Shown here piece after piece: positions 19,189-27,572 of a stretch of 64,000 nucleotides of DNA. The stretch's first letter is position 1; every line of letters begins with the position of its first letter. Made by a program: the position numbers and the translations under genes. Below the pieces are notes generated by a model. The model searched no databases, was not told where the DNA came from, and saw only the letters and a list, made by a program, of their open reading frames with translations. Source of the DNA: Bordetella sp. 02P26C-1 (GTDB taxonomy: Bacteria; Pseudomonadota; Gammaproteobacteria; Burkholderiales; Burkholderiaceae_B); assembly GCF_009763255.1 (NCBI RefSeq), contig NZ_WSJB01000028.1, forward strand, positions 62,001 through 126,000. Direction: 5' to 3'.

Positions 19189-20244
19189 TCAACCCCCGGT
19201 GGTCGAGCGCGCGGTCTCCCACACTTGATGCCATCCCGGTGCCAGATGCGCGGCGCGTTCAGCGGCCAGCACCAAGCTGTCTTCACGTGCAATGCCCTTG
19301 CCCGCGATATCGAATGCCGTGCCGTGGTCAACCGACACGCGTACCACCGGCAGGCCGACGGTGATGTTCACGCCATCATCGCCGTAGACCGACTTAAACG
19401 GCGCATGCCCTTGATCGTGGTAGCAGGCGATCACGAACTTCCACTTGCCGCGCACGGCTTGCGGGAACAGGGCATCGGCCGGGATCGGGCCGGCGGCGAG
19501 GATGCCGGCGGCATTGGCTTCGGCCACGGCGGGGGCCAGAATCTCGGCGTCTTCGGTGCCGAAGATGCCGTTTTCACCGGCATGCGGATTCAGACCGGCC
19601 ACGGCCACCGGCTCGTCGCTACGGCCAAGGGCACGAGCAAAGGAACCGGCCAGACGCAGCACCGCGCGCATGCGCTGCGGATTGACGTCTTCGATCGCCT
19701 GGCGCAACGAGACGTGCGTGGTCGCATGGAAAATGTACAGATCGCCGGCCGACAACACCAGCGAGAAAGTCTTCACGCCAAATTCATGAGCGAGCAGTTC
19801 GGTATGGCCGGGCCATTTATGGCCGCCCATGTGCATGGCGGCCTTATTCAGAGGCGCGGTCACGATGCCGTCGATACGGCCTTGGCGTGCCAGCTCACAA
19901 GCGGTCGTGACGAAACGCACGGAACCCGCGCCTGCGTCGGCGCTGAGTTGGCCGTACGGCACATGTTCGAGCGACGGGCCAGCCTGGATCACTTCGATCA
20001 CGCCGGGTTCGTTTTGGACCTGTTCCGGGCCTTCGACCACACGCACGCGCGACGCGTCCGCGCCCAGCGCTTGCGCGGCCTTGCGCAATGCGGCTGCATC
20101 GCCTACGACCACCAGACGGGCGCGCTGGCGCAGGTCGTCATGGCCGAGCAGCATCTTGGCGGTGATCTCGGGACCGATACCCGCCACGTCGCCCAGCGTC
20201 ACCGCCAGGAGGGGAGTACGAGTAGGATTTGCGTCTTGCGTCAT
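19189..20244 (-). CDS. pdxA2: PdxA2-type 4-phosphothreonate/erythronate 3-dehydrogenase
   Basis: The 351-residue product belongs to the PdxA family of NAD-dependent 4-hydroxythreonine-4-phosphate dehydrogenases. It shows GDVAGIGPEI (17-26), metal-ligand histidines in HMGGHKWPGHTELL and CYHDQGHAPFK, and VDHGTAFDIAGKG near the C-terminus. Placement beside a DUF1537 kinase and a permease, not beside ksgA or surA, points to the PdxA2 subgroup. That subgroup oxidises 4-phospho-D-threonate or erythronate to dihydroxyacetone phosphate and CO2. A true pdxA role in vitamin B6 synthesis cannot be excluded. Confidence 0.88.
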   Translation of the reverse strand: MTQDANPTRTPLLAVTLGDVAGIGPEITAKMLLGHDDLRQRARLVVVGDAAALRKAAQALGADASRVRVVEGPEQVQNEPGVIEVIQAGPSLEHVPYGQLSADAGAGSVRFVTTACELARQGRIDGIVTAPLNKAAMHMGGHKWPGHTELLAHEFGVKTFSLVLSAGDLYIFHATTHVSLRQAIEDVNPQRMRAVLRLAGSFARALGRSDEPVAVAGLNPHAGENGIFGTEDAEILAPAVAEANAAGILAAGPIPADALFPQAVRGKWKFVIACYHDQGHAPFKSVYGDDGVNITVGLPVVRVSVDHGTAFDIAGKGIAREDSLVLAAERAAHLAPGWHQVWETARSTTGG

Positions 20245-20246
20245 GA

Positions 20247-21539
20247 TTAGAACCTCCGTTCACGGACTGCTCGCGCAGCCCGGATCAATACATCGTCAGT
20301 GCCAAAGCCACCGGCCTTGGTCACAATGGGCAGGCCTGCGGCCGGCCCACCGGTCAACGTGCCCAAAGGCACGCCACCAGTCACTTCGTCTACCAACGCG
20401 ATGCCGCCCGCTTGCAGGTCGTTCAGGACCGCGCTGGCGCCATCGCCGCCGGTGGCCACCACACCGGCCACCGTCCGCGTACCCAATAGCTTGGATACCG
20501 CGACCTGAACCGGCTCGACGGTGGTATCCCGTCCGGCTTCTTGGGACAAGGCAGGCAAATGGCCACGTATCAGTCGGCCAGCCAATTCGCCCAGGCGCCC
20601 AGCGACCTTGTCGGAATCCAGGCCGTCCATCCGGCCTTCCGGAGCTAGCAACAGCCAGATGCGCTCCGCGGGCTGTTGTTCCGCCTCGGCAAATACGGCG
20701 TCCGACCATTCAGCCCAGGCGGCGTCATCGGCCAGTTGCGCGAGCGTGGGCGACCAGATTTTGGCGCCATCGGCCTGCAAGGCGGCGGCTTGACGACGCG
20801 ACGCGCTGTGCTGCGAGGTCACCACCACGAGCACCGCGCCCTGCGTCTCGGCGCCGGCCCACAGGCGAGCCAGCGGCGCAGCCAGGCCGCCCGAGCCCAC
20901 CGGCAGCGCACGTTCGCCGATCAAGGCGATCGCATGCGCCAGACGGTCCATGTCTTGCGGCGTGGTGGCGTCCACCACGACCACGTCACCGGCGGCGACG
21001 ATACGATCCGCGAGTGATCGCGGCGATTCATTCGCCTGCACTTCGATTTGGGCACCGCCCAAGAGCGTCGGAATATGGCTTTCGGTGACGGGCGTCACCG
21101 GGTCCGTCGCGGCGGATGTCTCCGTCACGGGTTTGTCGTTCACATACAGCACACCACCGCGCACGGTACGCCCCGTGTCAGGAAACGCGGGACATACCAC
21201 CGCGATGGCGTCTTCGCGCCACGCCTGACGCGCGGCATCGATTTCGGCTTTGAACGCGCCGCGCAAGGTCGAGTCGACCTTTTTGTACAGCCGCTTGACG
21301 CCAGCCTGGCGCAAGGCGGCCACGTCTTCGCGCACGACCGCGGCTGCCTCTGCCGCAGGCAGCGCGCGGCTATGCGTTGTCACGGCAACGACCTCTGCCT
21401 CGCTAGCCGCAGGGTCGGCCAGCGCCTGTTTAGCGCGACCCACCGACAGCTGTGTGGGCCATCCAGAGCGGACGAACTGCACGGCGGTATCGCCGGAGCC
21501 CGTCAGATCATCTGCGACGATAGCGATGAACAAAGTCAC
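20247..21539 (-). CDS. dtnK: DUF1537-family four-carbon acid sugar kinase (DtnK-like)
   Basis: The 430-residue product has the N-terminal sugar-acid-binding domain starting FIAIVADDLTGSGDTAVQF (4-22) and KKVDSTLRGAFKAEIDAA. The C-terminal nucleotide-binding domain has VVATGGDGASAVLNDL and the terminal TKAGGFGTDDVLIRA. DUF1537 proteins phosphorylate D-threonate, D-erythronate or 3-oxo-tetronates; the adjacent pdxA2 favours D-threonate/D-erythronate 4-kinase (DtnK). It is separated from pdxA2 by 2 bases and from the permease by 2 bases, so the three are one operon. Confidence 0.87.
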   Translation of the reverse strand: MTLFIAIVADDLTGSGDTAVQFVRSGWPTQLSVGRAKQALADPAASEAEVVAVTTHSRALPAAEAAAVVREDVAALRQAGVKRLYKKVDSTLRGAFKAEIDAARQAWREDAIAVVCPAFPDTGRTVRGGVLYVNDKPVTETSAATDPVTPVTESHIPTLLGGAQIEVQANESPRSLADRIVAAGDVVVVDATTPQDMDRLAHAIALIGERALPVGSGGLAAPLARLWAGAETQGAVLVVVTSQHSASRRQAAALQADGAKIWSPTLAQLADDAAWAEWSDAVFAEAEQQPAERIWLLLAPEGRMDGLDSDKVAGRLGELAGRLIRGHLPALSQEAGRDTTVEPVQVAVSKLLGTRTVAGVVATGGDGASAVLNDLQAGGIALVDEVTGGVPLGTLTGGPAAGLPIVTKAGGFGTDDVLIRAARAVRERRF

Positions 21540-21541
21540 AT

Positions 21542-22570
21542 TTACACCTTCGCGTCGGGCACGAGCGCTTCTTTGTCGCCCATCATTGCCGCGACATCAT
21601 CGGCGGGCTTGAGCTCGCCAGCACGCTTGAGGAAGTACGACGCCAGCACCGGCGCCAGGATCGAGCTGATCAACACGCAGGCGGCGACCTGGGCGGTGGC
21701 GGTGGCCACATATTGCTGCAGCGAAGGATCGGCAGCGGCAACAACGGCCGGAGTCGCAATCGCATTACCCGCAGTGGTACCGGCGGCGAAACCGATACCG
21801 CTCTTGCCGCCACGGCGGAGGATAAAGCGATAGCCGAGGTAAACCAGGAAACCCGTGATCGGGCTGATCAACAGGCCCAGGATAATCCCGGTCATGCCGC
21901 CAGACAGCACAGCGCCCAGGTTGATGCCCGTACCCAGTGCAAAAGCGAAGAAAGGAATCACGATATTGGGCACGGGCTTGAGCACGTTGCGCCATTGCAC
22001 GTCCAGGTTACCCACCAAGACACCCAGCAGGAACGGGATGAGCGCCGCGACCAGCGCGATCAGCGGAATGTCCGCCAAACCCGAAGCGCCCAGGAACAAC
22101 ATGCTGAAGAACGGGCCATCGTTCACCGCACTGGCGACGTAGGCGCCACGATCACGGCTATCGCCGTATTGACCGGTGTACGCCAGCCACAGACCGCCGT
22201 TGCTGTTGTCGAACGCGGCCAGCATGGCCAGGATCGACACGCCCCAGATGCCATCCAGCCCGACAAAGCTGCCCAGGATGATGATCAGCGTCGCGGGCAC
22301 GATGGTCTTCATCAACAGGATGGTACCGGCGGTCGCCAGGATCGGACCGCCTGTGCGCATGTTTACTTGCGTACCAGTGGCGAAAATCAACAGCGCGATC
22401 AAGGGCATGGCGCTGTTCTTAAACAGCGCAGTGGTGAAGCTACCGATCGCCAACGCCTCGGGCGCGAACGTCCCGATCAAGGAGCCCAGGATCAACGGCA
22501 GCAACATCAACCCGCCCGGGATCTTCAACATCGCCGAGAACATGGGGAAACGAGAAACTTCGGAGTTCAT
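21542..22570 (-). CDS. 2-keto-3-deoxygluconate permease family transporter
   Basis: A 342-residue, roughly ten-helix protein of the KdgT family (proton symporters for sugar acids), with the block ILAMLAAFDNSNGGLWLAYTGQYGD-type and AGTTAGNAIATPAVVAAADP. The ATG at 22570 is chosen; the frame is open for 59 further codons but this crosses the operator region. As first gene of an operon with a DUF1537 kinase and PdxA2, it more likely imports a four-carbon sugar acid such as threonate than 2-keto-3-deoxygluconate. That substrate assignment is inference. Confidence 0.85.
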   Translation of the reverse strand: MNSEVSRFPMFSAMLKIPGGLMLLPLILGSLIGTFAPEALAIGSFTTALFKNSAMPLIALLIFATGTQVNMRTGGPILATAGTILLMKTIVPATLIIILGSFVGLDGIWGVSILAMLAAFDNSNGGLWLAYTGQYGDSRDRGAYVASAVNDGPFFSMLFLGASGLADIPLIALVAALIPFLLGVLVGNLDVQWRNVLKPVPNIVIPFFAFALGTGINLGAVLSGGMTGIILGLLISPITGFLVYLGYRFILRRGGKSGIGFAAGTTAGNAIATPAVVAAADPSLQQYVATATAQVAACVLISSILAPVLASYFLKRAGELKPADDVAAMMGDKEALVPDAKV

Positions 22571-22659
22571 GAGAGTGCGTCTCCAACGCTTATGTTGTAG
22601 CTCGGCTCCGTCCGCCGGAAACCTTTGCCAGTTGTTAAAAACGCGTAGTGTACATCCGT

Positions 22660-22678
22660 TACGTACAAGCTGTACGTA
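22660..22678. promoter_or_regulatory. Palindromic operator candidate upstream of the sugar-acid operon
   Basis: TACGTACA-AGC-TGTACGTA, 8-base half-sites around a 3-base centre, lies 90 bases upstream of the kdgT-like start. A further TGTACA (22649-22654) and TACGTA (22699-22704) flank it. This size and symmetry fit a GntR-family operator, and the operon encodes a GntR regulator. Confidence 0.55.
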
Positions 22679-22735
22679 CAACCTAATTCTCAGCCATTTA
22701 CGTAGGGTTAAAACGACACGGCGCCCGGAAAGCAA

Positions 22736-22767
22736 AACGGGCGGCAATCTTCTGATTGCCGCCCGTT
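22736..22767 (-). terminator. Rho-independent terminator after ectD
   Basis: A 14-base perfect stem AACGGGCGGCAATC/GATTGCCGCCCGTT with a 4-base loop is followed on the minus strand by a T-rich stretch (TTGCTTT). It lies 67 bases past the ectD stop and ends the ectoine operon. Confidence 0.85.
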
Positions 22768-22834
22768 ACTCAGGCATGGCCTGAGGGGCACTCACTGCAG
22801 CCCATGGCGATCGGACTGCGGTGAACAAGCACCA

Positions 22835-23761
22835 TCACTGCACCAGCTTTAACTTATCCAAAGGCGTGACCGCCTTGAATGCTTGGCGCGTAGCGATGTG
22901 CTCCGGGCGTGGGCTCAGCCCATATTTAGGCGCCCCCAGCGTGTTCTCCATGCTGTTATAGACCATGAACACATTTGAGCGCGGCCAGGGCGAGATATTG
23001 CTGTTCGAGCCGTGCATCGTATTGCAGTCGAAGAAAATCACCGAACCCGCTTTCGCGGTCATGGTGCGAATACCGCCCTGCTCGACTAGCAACTGCAGGC
23101 TGACGGGGTCAGGAACGCCGTATTCTTGTTTCTTCAACGATTGCTTGTAATGCTCACGCGGCGTCTCACCGACACACGAAATGAACTGACGATGTGAACC
23201 CGGCACCAGCATCAGCGGCCCGTTGCACTCGTTGTTGTCCGTCAGCAGCACCGAGCAGCTCAGCGCGCGCATCGACGGCATCCCGTCTTCCACGTGCCAC
23301 GTCTCGAAATCCGAGTGCCAATAGAACTCTTTACCCTTGAAGCCGGGCTTCATATTGGCGCGCGACTGATGGATATACACTTCGGAACCCAGAATCTGCC
23401 GCGCGACGTTGCACAGCCGTGGGTCACGCGTCAGGCGACCGAGCATGGCATTGAGCACATGCACCCGGAAAATAGAACGCACGGCGTTGCTACCGGGTTC
23501 GGTAATCGCCTCTTCACGGCGCACAATCGCGGGATCACGCGTCATGCGACCGACTTCAGCGACCAGCGCTTGGACTTCCTCGTCGGAGAACACGTTCTCC
23601 AAGAGCAGAAATCCGTCACGATCGTAGCTCTCGACTTGATCAGTCGTCAGAGCGTTTGCATAATCACCGCCACCGTAGACCACGGGGTCCTGGCGCGCGA
23701 TGATGGCGGAGCTTCGATCCGTACGTGAGGCGTACGGATCCTGAGCAGGTGAGATCATCAA
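22835..23761 (-). CDS. ectD: Ectoine 5-hydroxylase EctD
   Basis: EctD is a 2-oxoglutarate- and iron-dependent dioxygenase that converts ectoine to 5-hydroxyectoine. The 308-residue product has the family signature FYWHSDFETWHVEDGMPSMR (147-165). The iron ligands are His149, Asp151 and His250 (in NTMHGSNSN), and Arg261 is placed to bind 2-oxoglutarate. Length and motif agree with characterised EctD, not generic phytanoyl-CoA dioxygenases. It is last in the operon, 24 bases after ectC. Confidence 0.96.
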   Translation of the reverse strand: MMISPAQDPYASRTDRSSAIIARQDPVVYGGGDYANALTTDQVESYDRDGFLLLENVFSDEEVQALVAEVGRMTRDPAIVRREEAITEPGSNAVRSIFRVHVLNAMLGRLTRDPRLCNVARQILGSEVYIHQSRANMKPGFKGKEFYWHSDFETWHVEDGMPSMRALSCSVLLTDNNECNGPLMLVPGSHRQFISCVGETPREHYKQSLKKQEYGVPDPVSLQLLVEQGGIRTMTAKAGSVIFFDCNTMHGSNSNISPWPRSNVFMVYNSMENTLGAPKYGLSPRPEHIATRQAFKAVTPLDKLKLVQ

Positions 23762-23785
23762 TAGCCTCCTGTTAGGTGTTGAGCC

Positions 23786-24190
23786 TTAAGCGGCTTCGGT
23801 GGTTTCGGCGGCCAGCGCGTAGACACCTTCGGCGTCGTGCACTTCTTGCCCGGTCAGCGGGGGATTGAACACGCAGATGACACGCAGCGGCTCCTTACCG
23901 CCACACAGCCAATGCTCGTCGTGCTCATTGAGCGCATACACCACACCCGGGCCGAGGTCATATTTCTTGCCGTCGGCAATGGTTTCGATCGAACCATCAC
24001 CCTCAATGCACCAGACGGCTTCGAGGTGGTTCTTGTAGTGAATGTGGGTGCGGCCACCCGGGAAAATGGTGGTCTCGTGAAAGGAGAAGCCCATGCCGTC
24101 CTTCTTGAGCAAGACGCGGCGGCTGACCCAGGTATCGGTACGAACTTCGTCCGGGGTTCCAATCACATCTTTCACATTGCGTACGATCAT
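23786..24190 (-). CDS. ectC: L-ectoine synthase EctC
   Basis: EctC is a cupin-fold enzyme that closes the ring of N-gamma-acetyl-2,4-diaminobutyrate to ectoine. The 134-residue product begins MIVRNVKDVIGTPDEV and has the cupin stretches HIHYKNHLEAVWCIEGDGSI (53-72) and LNEHDEHWLCGG. Its start overlaps the ectB stop by 4 bases, suggesting coupled translation. Confidence 0.97.
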   Translation of the reverse strand: MIVRNVKDVIGTPDEVRTDTWVSRRVLLKKDGMGFSFHETTIFPGGRTHIHYKNHLEAVWCIEGDGSIETIADGKKYDLGPGVVYALNEHDEHWLCGGKEPLRVICVFNPPLTGQEVHDAEGVYALAAETTEAA

Positions 24191-25494
24191 CGACGTTTTC
24201 CTCCAAATTTGAGAACACGGGCACTTTGCCCAGATTCACCCAACGCTTCCGCCACGGACGCTTCGATCGTTTCCAAACCGCGTGTGAGCAGTTCGTCTTC
24301 GATCGTCAACGCGGGCAAGAGCTTCAGCACTTCGTCCTGCGCGCCGGACGTTTCGATCACGACACCGCGCTTGAACGCTTGGTGGGCGATACGGTTGGCC
24401 AGTGCTGGCTCTGCGGTTGCGACCAGGCCTTGAATCAAGCCGCGGCCACGCACCGCCAAGCCTGCGTCCGGGAAGCTGTGGGCCAGGTTTTCCAGCCAAT
24501 CGCGCACGATGCGCTCCTTGCGCTGGACTTCGCTCGCGAACGCATCGCTGGCCCAGTAGGTGTCCAGCGCCTGCGTCGCGGTAACGAACGCGAGGTTGTT
24601 GCCGCGGAACGTCCCGCTATGGGCGCCGGGTTTCCAGATATCGAGCTCCGGACGCATCATCACCAGCGACATCGGCAAACCGAAACCAGAGAGCGACTTC
24701 GATAGCGTAATGATGTCGGGACGGATGCCTGCCGACTCGAAACTGAAGAAGTTGCCCGTACGGCCACAACCCACTTGAATGTCATCGACGATCAACAGCA
24801 TGTCGTGACGACGGCACAGCTTCTCGAGTTCCTTTAGCCAACGCAGCGTCGCGACGTTGACACCACCCTCGCCTTGCACCGTCTCGACGATGACGCCGGC
24901 GGGTTTATCCAGGCCACTGCTCGGGTCTTCGAGCATGCGCTCGAGATAAGTGATGGTGTCGACGTCAGGACCGAAATAACCGTCATAGGGCATGAAGGTC
25001 GTGTTGCCCAATGCGTAGCCGGCCGCGTCACGGAACTTCATATTGGCCGTCGCGGCCAGCGATCCGCCACTGACGCCATGGAATCCATGCGTGAACGAAA
25101 TGATGTTGGATCGTCCCTTCACCTGACGCGCGATTTTCAGCGCGGCCTCGACGGCATTGGTGCCAGTCGGGCCAGTGAACTGCAGGGTGTATTGCCAATT
25201 GCGCGGCTTAAGCAGCACACGGTCGACCGTTTCCAGGAACTGCTTCTTGGCGGTCGTAGCCATGTCCAGGCCGTGAACAACGCCATCGGCCTCGAGGTAC
25301 TCCAGCAACTTCTCTTTGAAGACAGGGTTGTTATGCCCGTAGTTCAAGGTCCCGGCACCGCTGAAAAAGTCGATGTATTCACCGCCCTCTTCGTCGATCA
25401 GGACTGACCCTCGTGCCTGCTTGAATATCACCGGAAATGACCGGATGTAGCCACGCACCTCCGACTCCATCCGGTCAAAGATTTTCAAGTCCAT
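24187..25494 (-). CDS. ectB: Diaminobutyrate-2-oxoglutarate transaminase EctB
   Basis: EctB aminates aspartate-semialdehyde to L-2,4-diaminobutyrate using glutamate and PLP, the first step of ectoine synthesis. The 435-residue product starts at the ATG at 25494 (MDLKIFDRMESEVRGY), the standard EctB N-terminus. It has the class III motif LLIVDDIQVGCGRTG (233-247) and the PLP lysine Lys266 in TLSKSLSGFGLP. It lies 96 bases after ectA and overlaps ectC by 4 bases. Confidence 0.97.
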   Translation of the reverse strand: MDLKIFDRMESEVRGYIRSFPVIFKQARGSVLIDEEGGEYIDFFSGAGTLNYGHNNPVFKEKLLEYLEADGVVHGLDMATTAKKQFLETVDRVLLKPRNWQYTLQFTGPTGTNAVEAALKIARQVKGRSNIISFTHGFHGVSGGSLAATANMKFRDAAGYALGNTTFMPYDGYFGPDVDTITYLERMLEDPSSGLDKPAGVIVETVQGEGGVNVATLRWLKELEKLCRRHDMLLIVDDIQVGCGRTGNFFSFESAGIRPDIITLSKSLSGFGLPMSLVMMRPELDIWKPGAHSGTFRGNNLAFVTATQALDTYWASDAFASEVQRKERIVRDWLENLAHSFPDAGLAVRGRGLIQGLVATAEPALANRIAHQAFKRGVVIETSGAQDEVLKLLPALTIEDELLTRGLETIEASVAEALGESGQSARVLKFGGKRR

Positions 25495-25590
25495 AGAATC
25501 CTCCCTTCGTCTCGTTAAATGAAAAACGTCGCCCACCCACCTTGGAAAGCCAGGTGGTTCAACGTCCTCGGTCCAACAACCGCAGACGCG

Positions 25591-26154
25591 CTACTCGGGA
25601 CGCAACGCGAAAGGGCCGATCTTCAGCAGCATCTCGTCGTCATGGTCGGCGCCACCGAATAACTGCCGATCAAAGAACGGCTGTTCGGAGATATGCGCAC
25701 CCAATTCGGCGGCGAGGCCGGTAAACGTGCGGCGCGAAGCCTGGTTATCAGGCCCGACCGTGGTTTCGAGATGGCGAATGTGCTTGAGCTCGTCGCGGCG
25801 CAACAGCTCTTGCAGCATGGCGCGGCCTAAACGTTGGCCGCGTGCTCGGGCGTGCACAGCGACCTGCCAGACGAAAATGACGTCAGGCTTGGCCGGCGGC
25901 ACATAAGCGGAGATAAACCCATCGATGCTGCCGCCGGCGCTCTCGGCAACCACGCAAGTGGCGGCAAAATGCTCGCAAAGCAGCAGATAGGCATATAAAG
26001 AGTTCACATCGAGCGGGGGGCACTCGGTGATCAATCGGTGCAGCGCGGCGCCATCAGCGCGCCGCGGCTGGCGAAATTGCAGCGAAGGCGCGCTAGCGCT
26101 GGCCGGCTGCACGGCCGAAGCATCGTTAGAGGTGGCTAGGTCAGGCCCCCTCAT
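25591..26154 (-). CDS. ectA: L-2,4-diaminobutyrate acetyltransferase EctA
   Basis: EctA is a GNAT acetyltransferase that acetylates L-2,4-diaminobutyrate at N-gamma. The 187-residue product has [16 protein letters not shown], the EctA-specific [18 protein letters not shown] (46-63), and the acetyl-CoA-binding [15 protein letters not shown]. The start overlaps the ectR stop by 4 bases. The N-terminal 25 residues are variable and low in complexity. Confidence 0.96.
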   Translation of the reverse strand: MRGPDLATSNDASAVQPASASAPSLQFRQPRRADGAALHRLITECPPLDVNSLYAYLLLCEHFAATCVVAESAGGSIDGFISAYVPPAKPDVIFVWQVAVHARARGQRLGRAMLQELLRRDELKHIRHLETTVGPDNQASRRTFTGLAAELGAHISEQPFFDRQLFGGADHDDEMLLKIGPFALRPE

Positions 26155-26723
26155 ACGACCAACCCCGATTCCGGCGGCGTATCGCCCGCCGGCAAGTCCA
26201 GGATCGGCGACGTGGTGTCGCCATGCGGTTCAGCCACCCGGCTGTCTCGTTCAATCAAAGTCACTATGCGCTCCAATGCCAACGTAATCGTGGCTTGTTC
26301 TAACTCCGGCAAGGCATTCAGGCCTTCGGCCAGGTGTTTCTGCAGCGGCGAAGGCGATGTCGCCTCCAATTCGCGACCGGCGTCGGTAGCCGATACAAAC
26401 ACAATCCGGCGATCCTCGCGGCCACGTTCGCGGCGCACCAGGCCTTTGTCCTCCAAGCGATCCAAGATACCCACGACCGTACTCGGACTGACGTGGATCT
26501 CCCGGCTTATCGCGGTCGCCGTCATCGGACCATTAGCAATTACCGTGCGCAGACACATCAGCTGCGGCGCGGTGATATGGCTGACCGCCGCCAGCTGGCG
26601 CGAATGCAGCGCGATCGCCCGCGTAATGCGGCGTAGCGCCCGCAAAATGCGCAGGTCGTACTGCTGGGTCGAATCGGACGGAGTTACGTTGTTCATGACA
26701 GGAATATGTTCAGTAGGATTCAT
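26151..26723 (-). CDS. ectR: MarR-family ectoine operon regulator EctR
   Basis: A 190-residue MarR-type winged-helix protein. The helix-turn-helix lies at about 60-100 ([20 protein letters not shown]) and the wing at [15 protein letters not shown]. It is the first gene of ectR-ectA-ectB-ectC-ectD, with a 4-base overlap to ectA, so it is transcribed with its targets. EctR proteins in methylotrophs and other bacteria repress the ect operon at low salt. Repeats overlapping the promoter (26724-26770) are likely its binding site. An alternative start at 26699 lacks a ribosome-binding site. Confidence 0.92.
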   Translation of the reverse strand: MNPTEHIPVMNNVTPSDSTQQYDLRILRALRRITRAIALHSRQLAAVSHITAPQLMCLRTVIANGPMTATAISREIHVSPSTVVGILDRLEDKGLVRRERGREDRRIVFVSATDAGRELEATSPSPLQKHLAEGLNALPELEQATITLALERIVTLIERDSRVAEPHGDTTSPILDLPAGDTPPESGLVV

Positions 26724-26770
26724 TTCTACTCAAATGATTCTACCCAAATAGTAAGCGCCGTAATGGGTAG
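26724..26770. promoter_or_regulatory. Candidate EctR operator repeats
   Basis: Two direct repeats TTCTAC(T/C)CAAAT start 14 bases apart (26724-26735 and 26738-26749). An inverted pair, CTACCC (26740-26745) and GGGTAG (26765-26770), overlaps them. They cover the -10 element and the presumed start of transcription of the ect operon, where a repressor would act. Confidence 0.5.
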
Positions 26771-26776
26771 GGTCAA
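26748..26776 (-). promoter_or_regulatory. Sigma-70 type promoter of the ectRABCD operon
   Basis: On the minus strand, TTGACC (26771-26776) and TACTAT (26748-26753) are separated by exactly 17 bases, placing the transcription start near 26741 and a short leader before ectR. The score by eye is good. Its overlap with repeat elements suggests autorepression by EctR. Confidence 0.65.
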
Positions 26777-27046
26777 ACAAATATGTTGTGACAATTGAGT
26801 GAGATAGTGCCAACTTCACGGGAGAAGACGGCGATTTCCCTCGAGAATTTGCTCAGAATTGGCACTATCTTTTAGTTACAAACGCAGGATTTGACGTTCG
26901 TTAAGTCCGATATTGTGACCAACTGTGAGGGAAGAAGGAAACAGGCGATGGACTTGAAGGCACAGTAGGCCCGCGTCCCACACGGACGCGCTAATCGCCG
27001 GATTCGCCGGCATTTCCATTGTCCTAGTACTCCAAAGGAGTTTTGC
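26777..27046. other. Intergenic stretch with long-range inverted repeat
   Basis: About 270 bases between the ect promoter and the small exported-protein gene hold no convincing gene. They contain a 12-base perfect inverted repeat, AGATAGTGCCAA (26802-26813) and TTGGCACTATCT (26859-26870), with a 45-base spacer, and a pseudo-palindrome around GTCAAACA-AATA-TGTTGTGAC (26772-26792). No target-site duplication is visible. It may be a pair of operator sites or a tiny relic element. Confidence 0.5.
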
Positions 27047-27370
27047 ATGAGCCAGACAGCTAAACCCACGATGAGCAAGACAAACACCTTAGGAATGGTA
27101 GCCGCGGGCGCTATTGTCGCCTTGGCAGCCGCTCTGCCCCTGACCGCCGCGGCCCAACAGGCCGATTACGGTAGCCGCAGCGACACTAGCGCCGAGGGTC
27201 GTAAGAGCTGCGCCCGCAAGGGCTGCGCTGTGGACTTCTCCGGTGGTGCTGCTGGCCAGGCCTATAAGCCTGTCCAGGAACGCAAAACCTCCGGTTCGGC
27301 TGCGTTCGATACGAGCACGCAGGAGTCGGGACTGGTTGGCAAGATCCGTCGCGTCATCCGTAAATTTTGA
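27047..27370 (+). CDS. Small exported protein, function unknown
   Basis: A 107-residue protein with a strong AAAGGAG ribosome-binding site 6 bases before the ATG. Residues 14-37 form an Ala/Leu-rich signal segment ending TAAAQQ, with a likely signal-peptidase I site. The predicted mature part (about 70 residues) is hydrophilic and basic. It has two cysteines in KSCARKGC, and a Gly/Ala-rich middle, and ends in IRRVIRKF. I do not recognise a family. It stands alone beside the ectoine operon. Confidence 0.65.
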   Translation: MSQTAKPTMSKTNTLGMVAAGAIVALAAALPLTAAAQQADYGSRSDTSAEGRKSCARKGCAVDFSGGAAGQAYKPVQERKTSGSAAFDTSTQESGLVGKIRRVIRKF

Positions 27371-27572
27371 TTTGCCTTGTCTGTCGCGTCTGGGCGCAGC
27401 GCGCCGTTTTGAACAAACGGCGCTCCAGGCCTCGCGGCTGACGTTCGGCATTGGGCCCCTAAAGGGGCTTAGACCTTGCTCGTTCATCGTGAGACTGTGA
27501 CTGTCGTCACGCTGTGGCGCGCTCCCCCTGGGGCGTCGCCACAGTCCGGCAAGGCTTCGCGTCCGTGCGAGT

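Noticed and set aside
19144-20250. 368-codon open frame antisense to pdxA2
   Set aside because: pdxA2 is well supported on the minus strand; the plus frame is His/Arg-rich and composition-driven.
26859-26880. TTGGCAC as the -24 element of a sigma-54 promoter
   Set aside because: No acceptable TTGC(A/T) -12 element occurs at the required spacing; the sequence is better explained as one arm of the inverted repeat.
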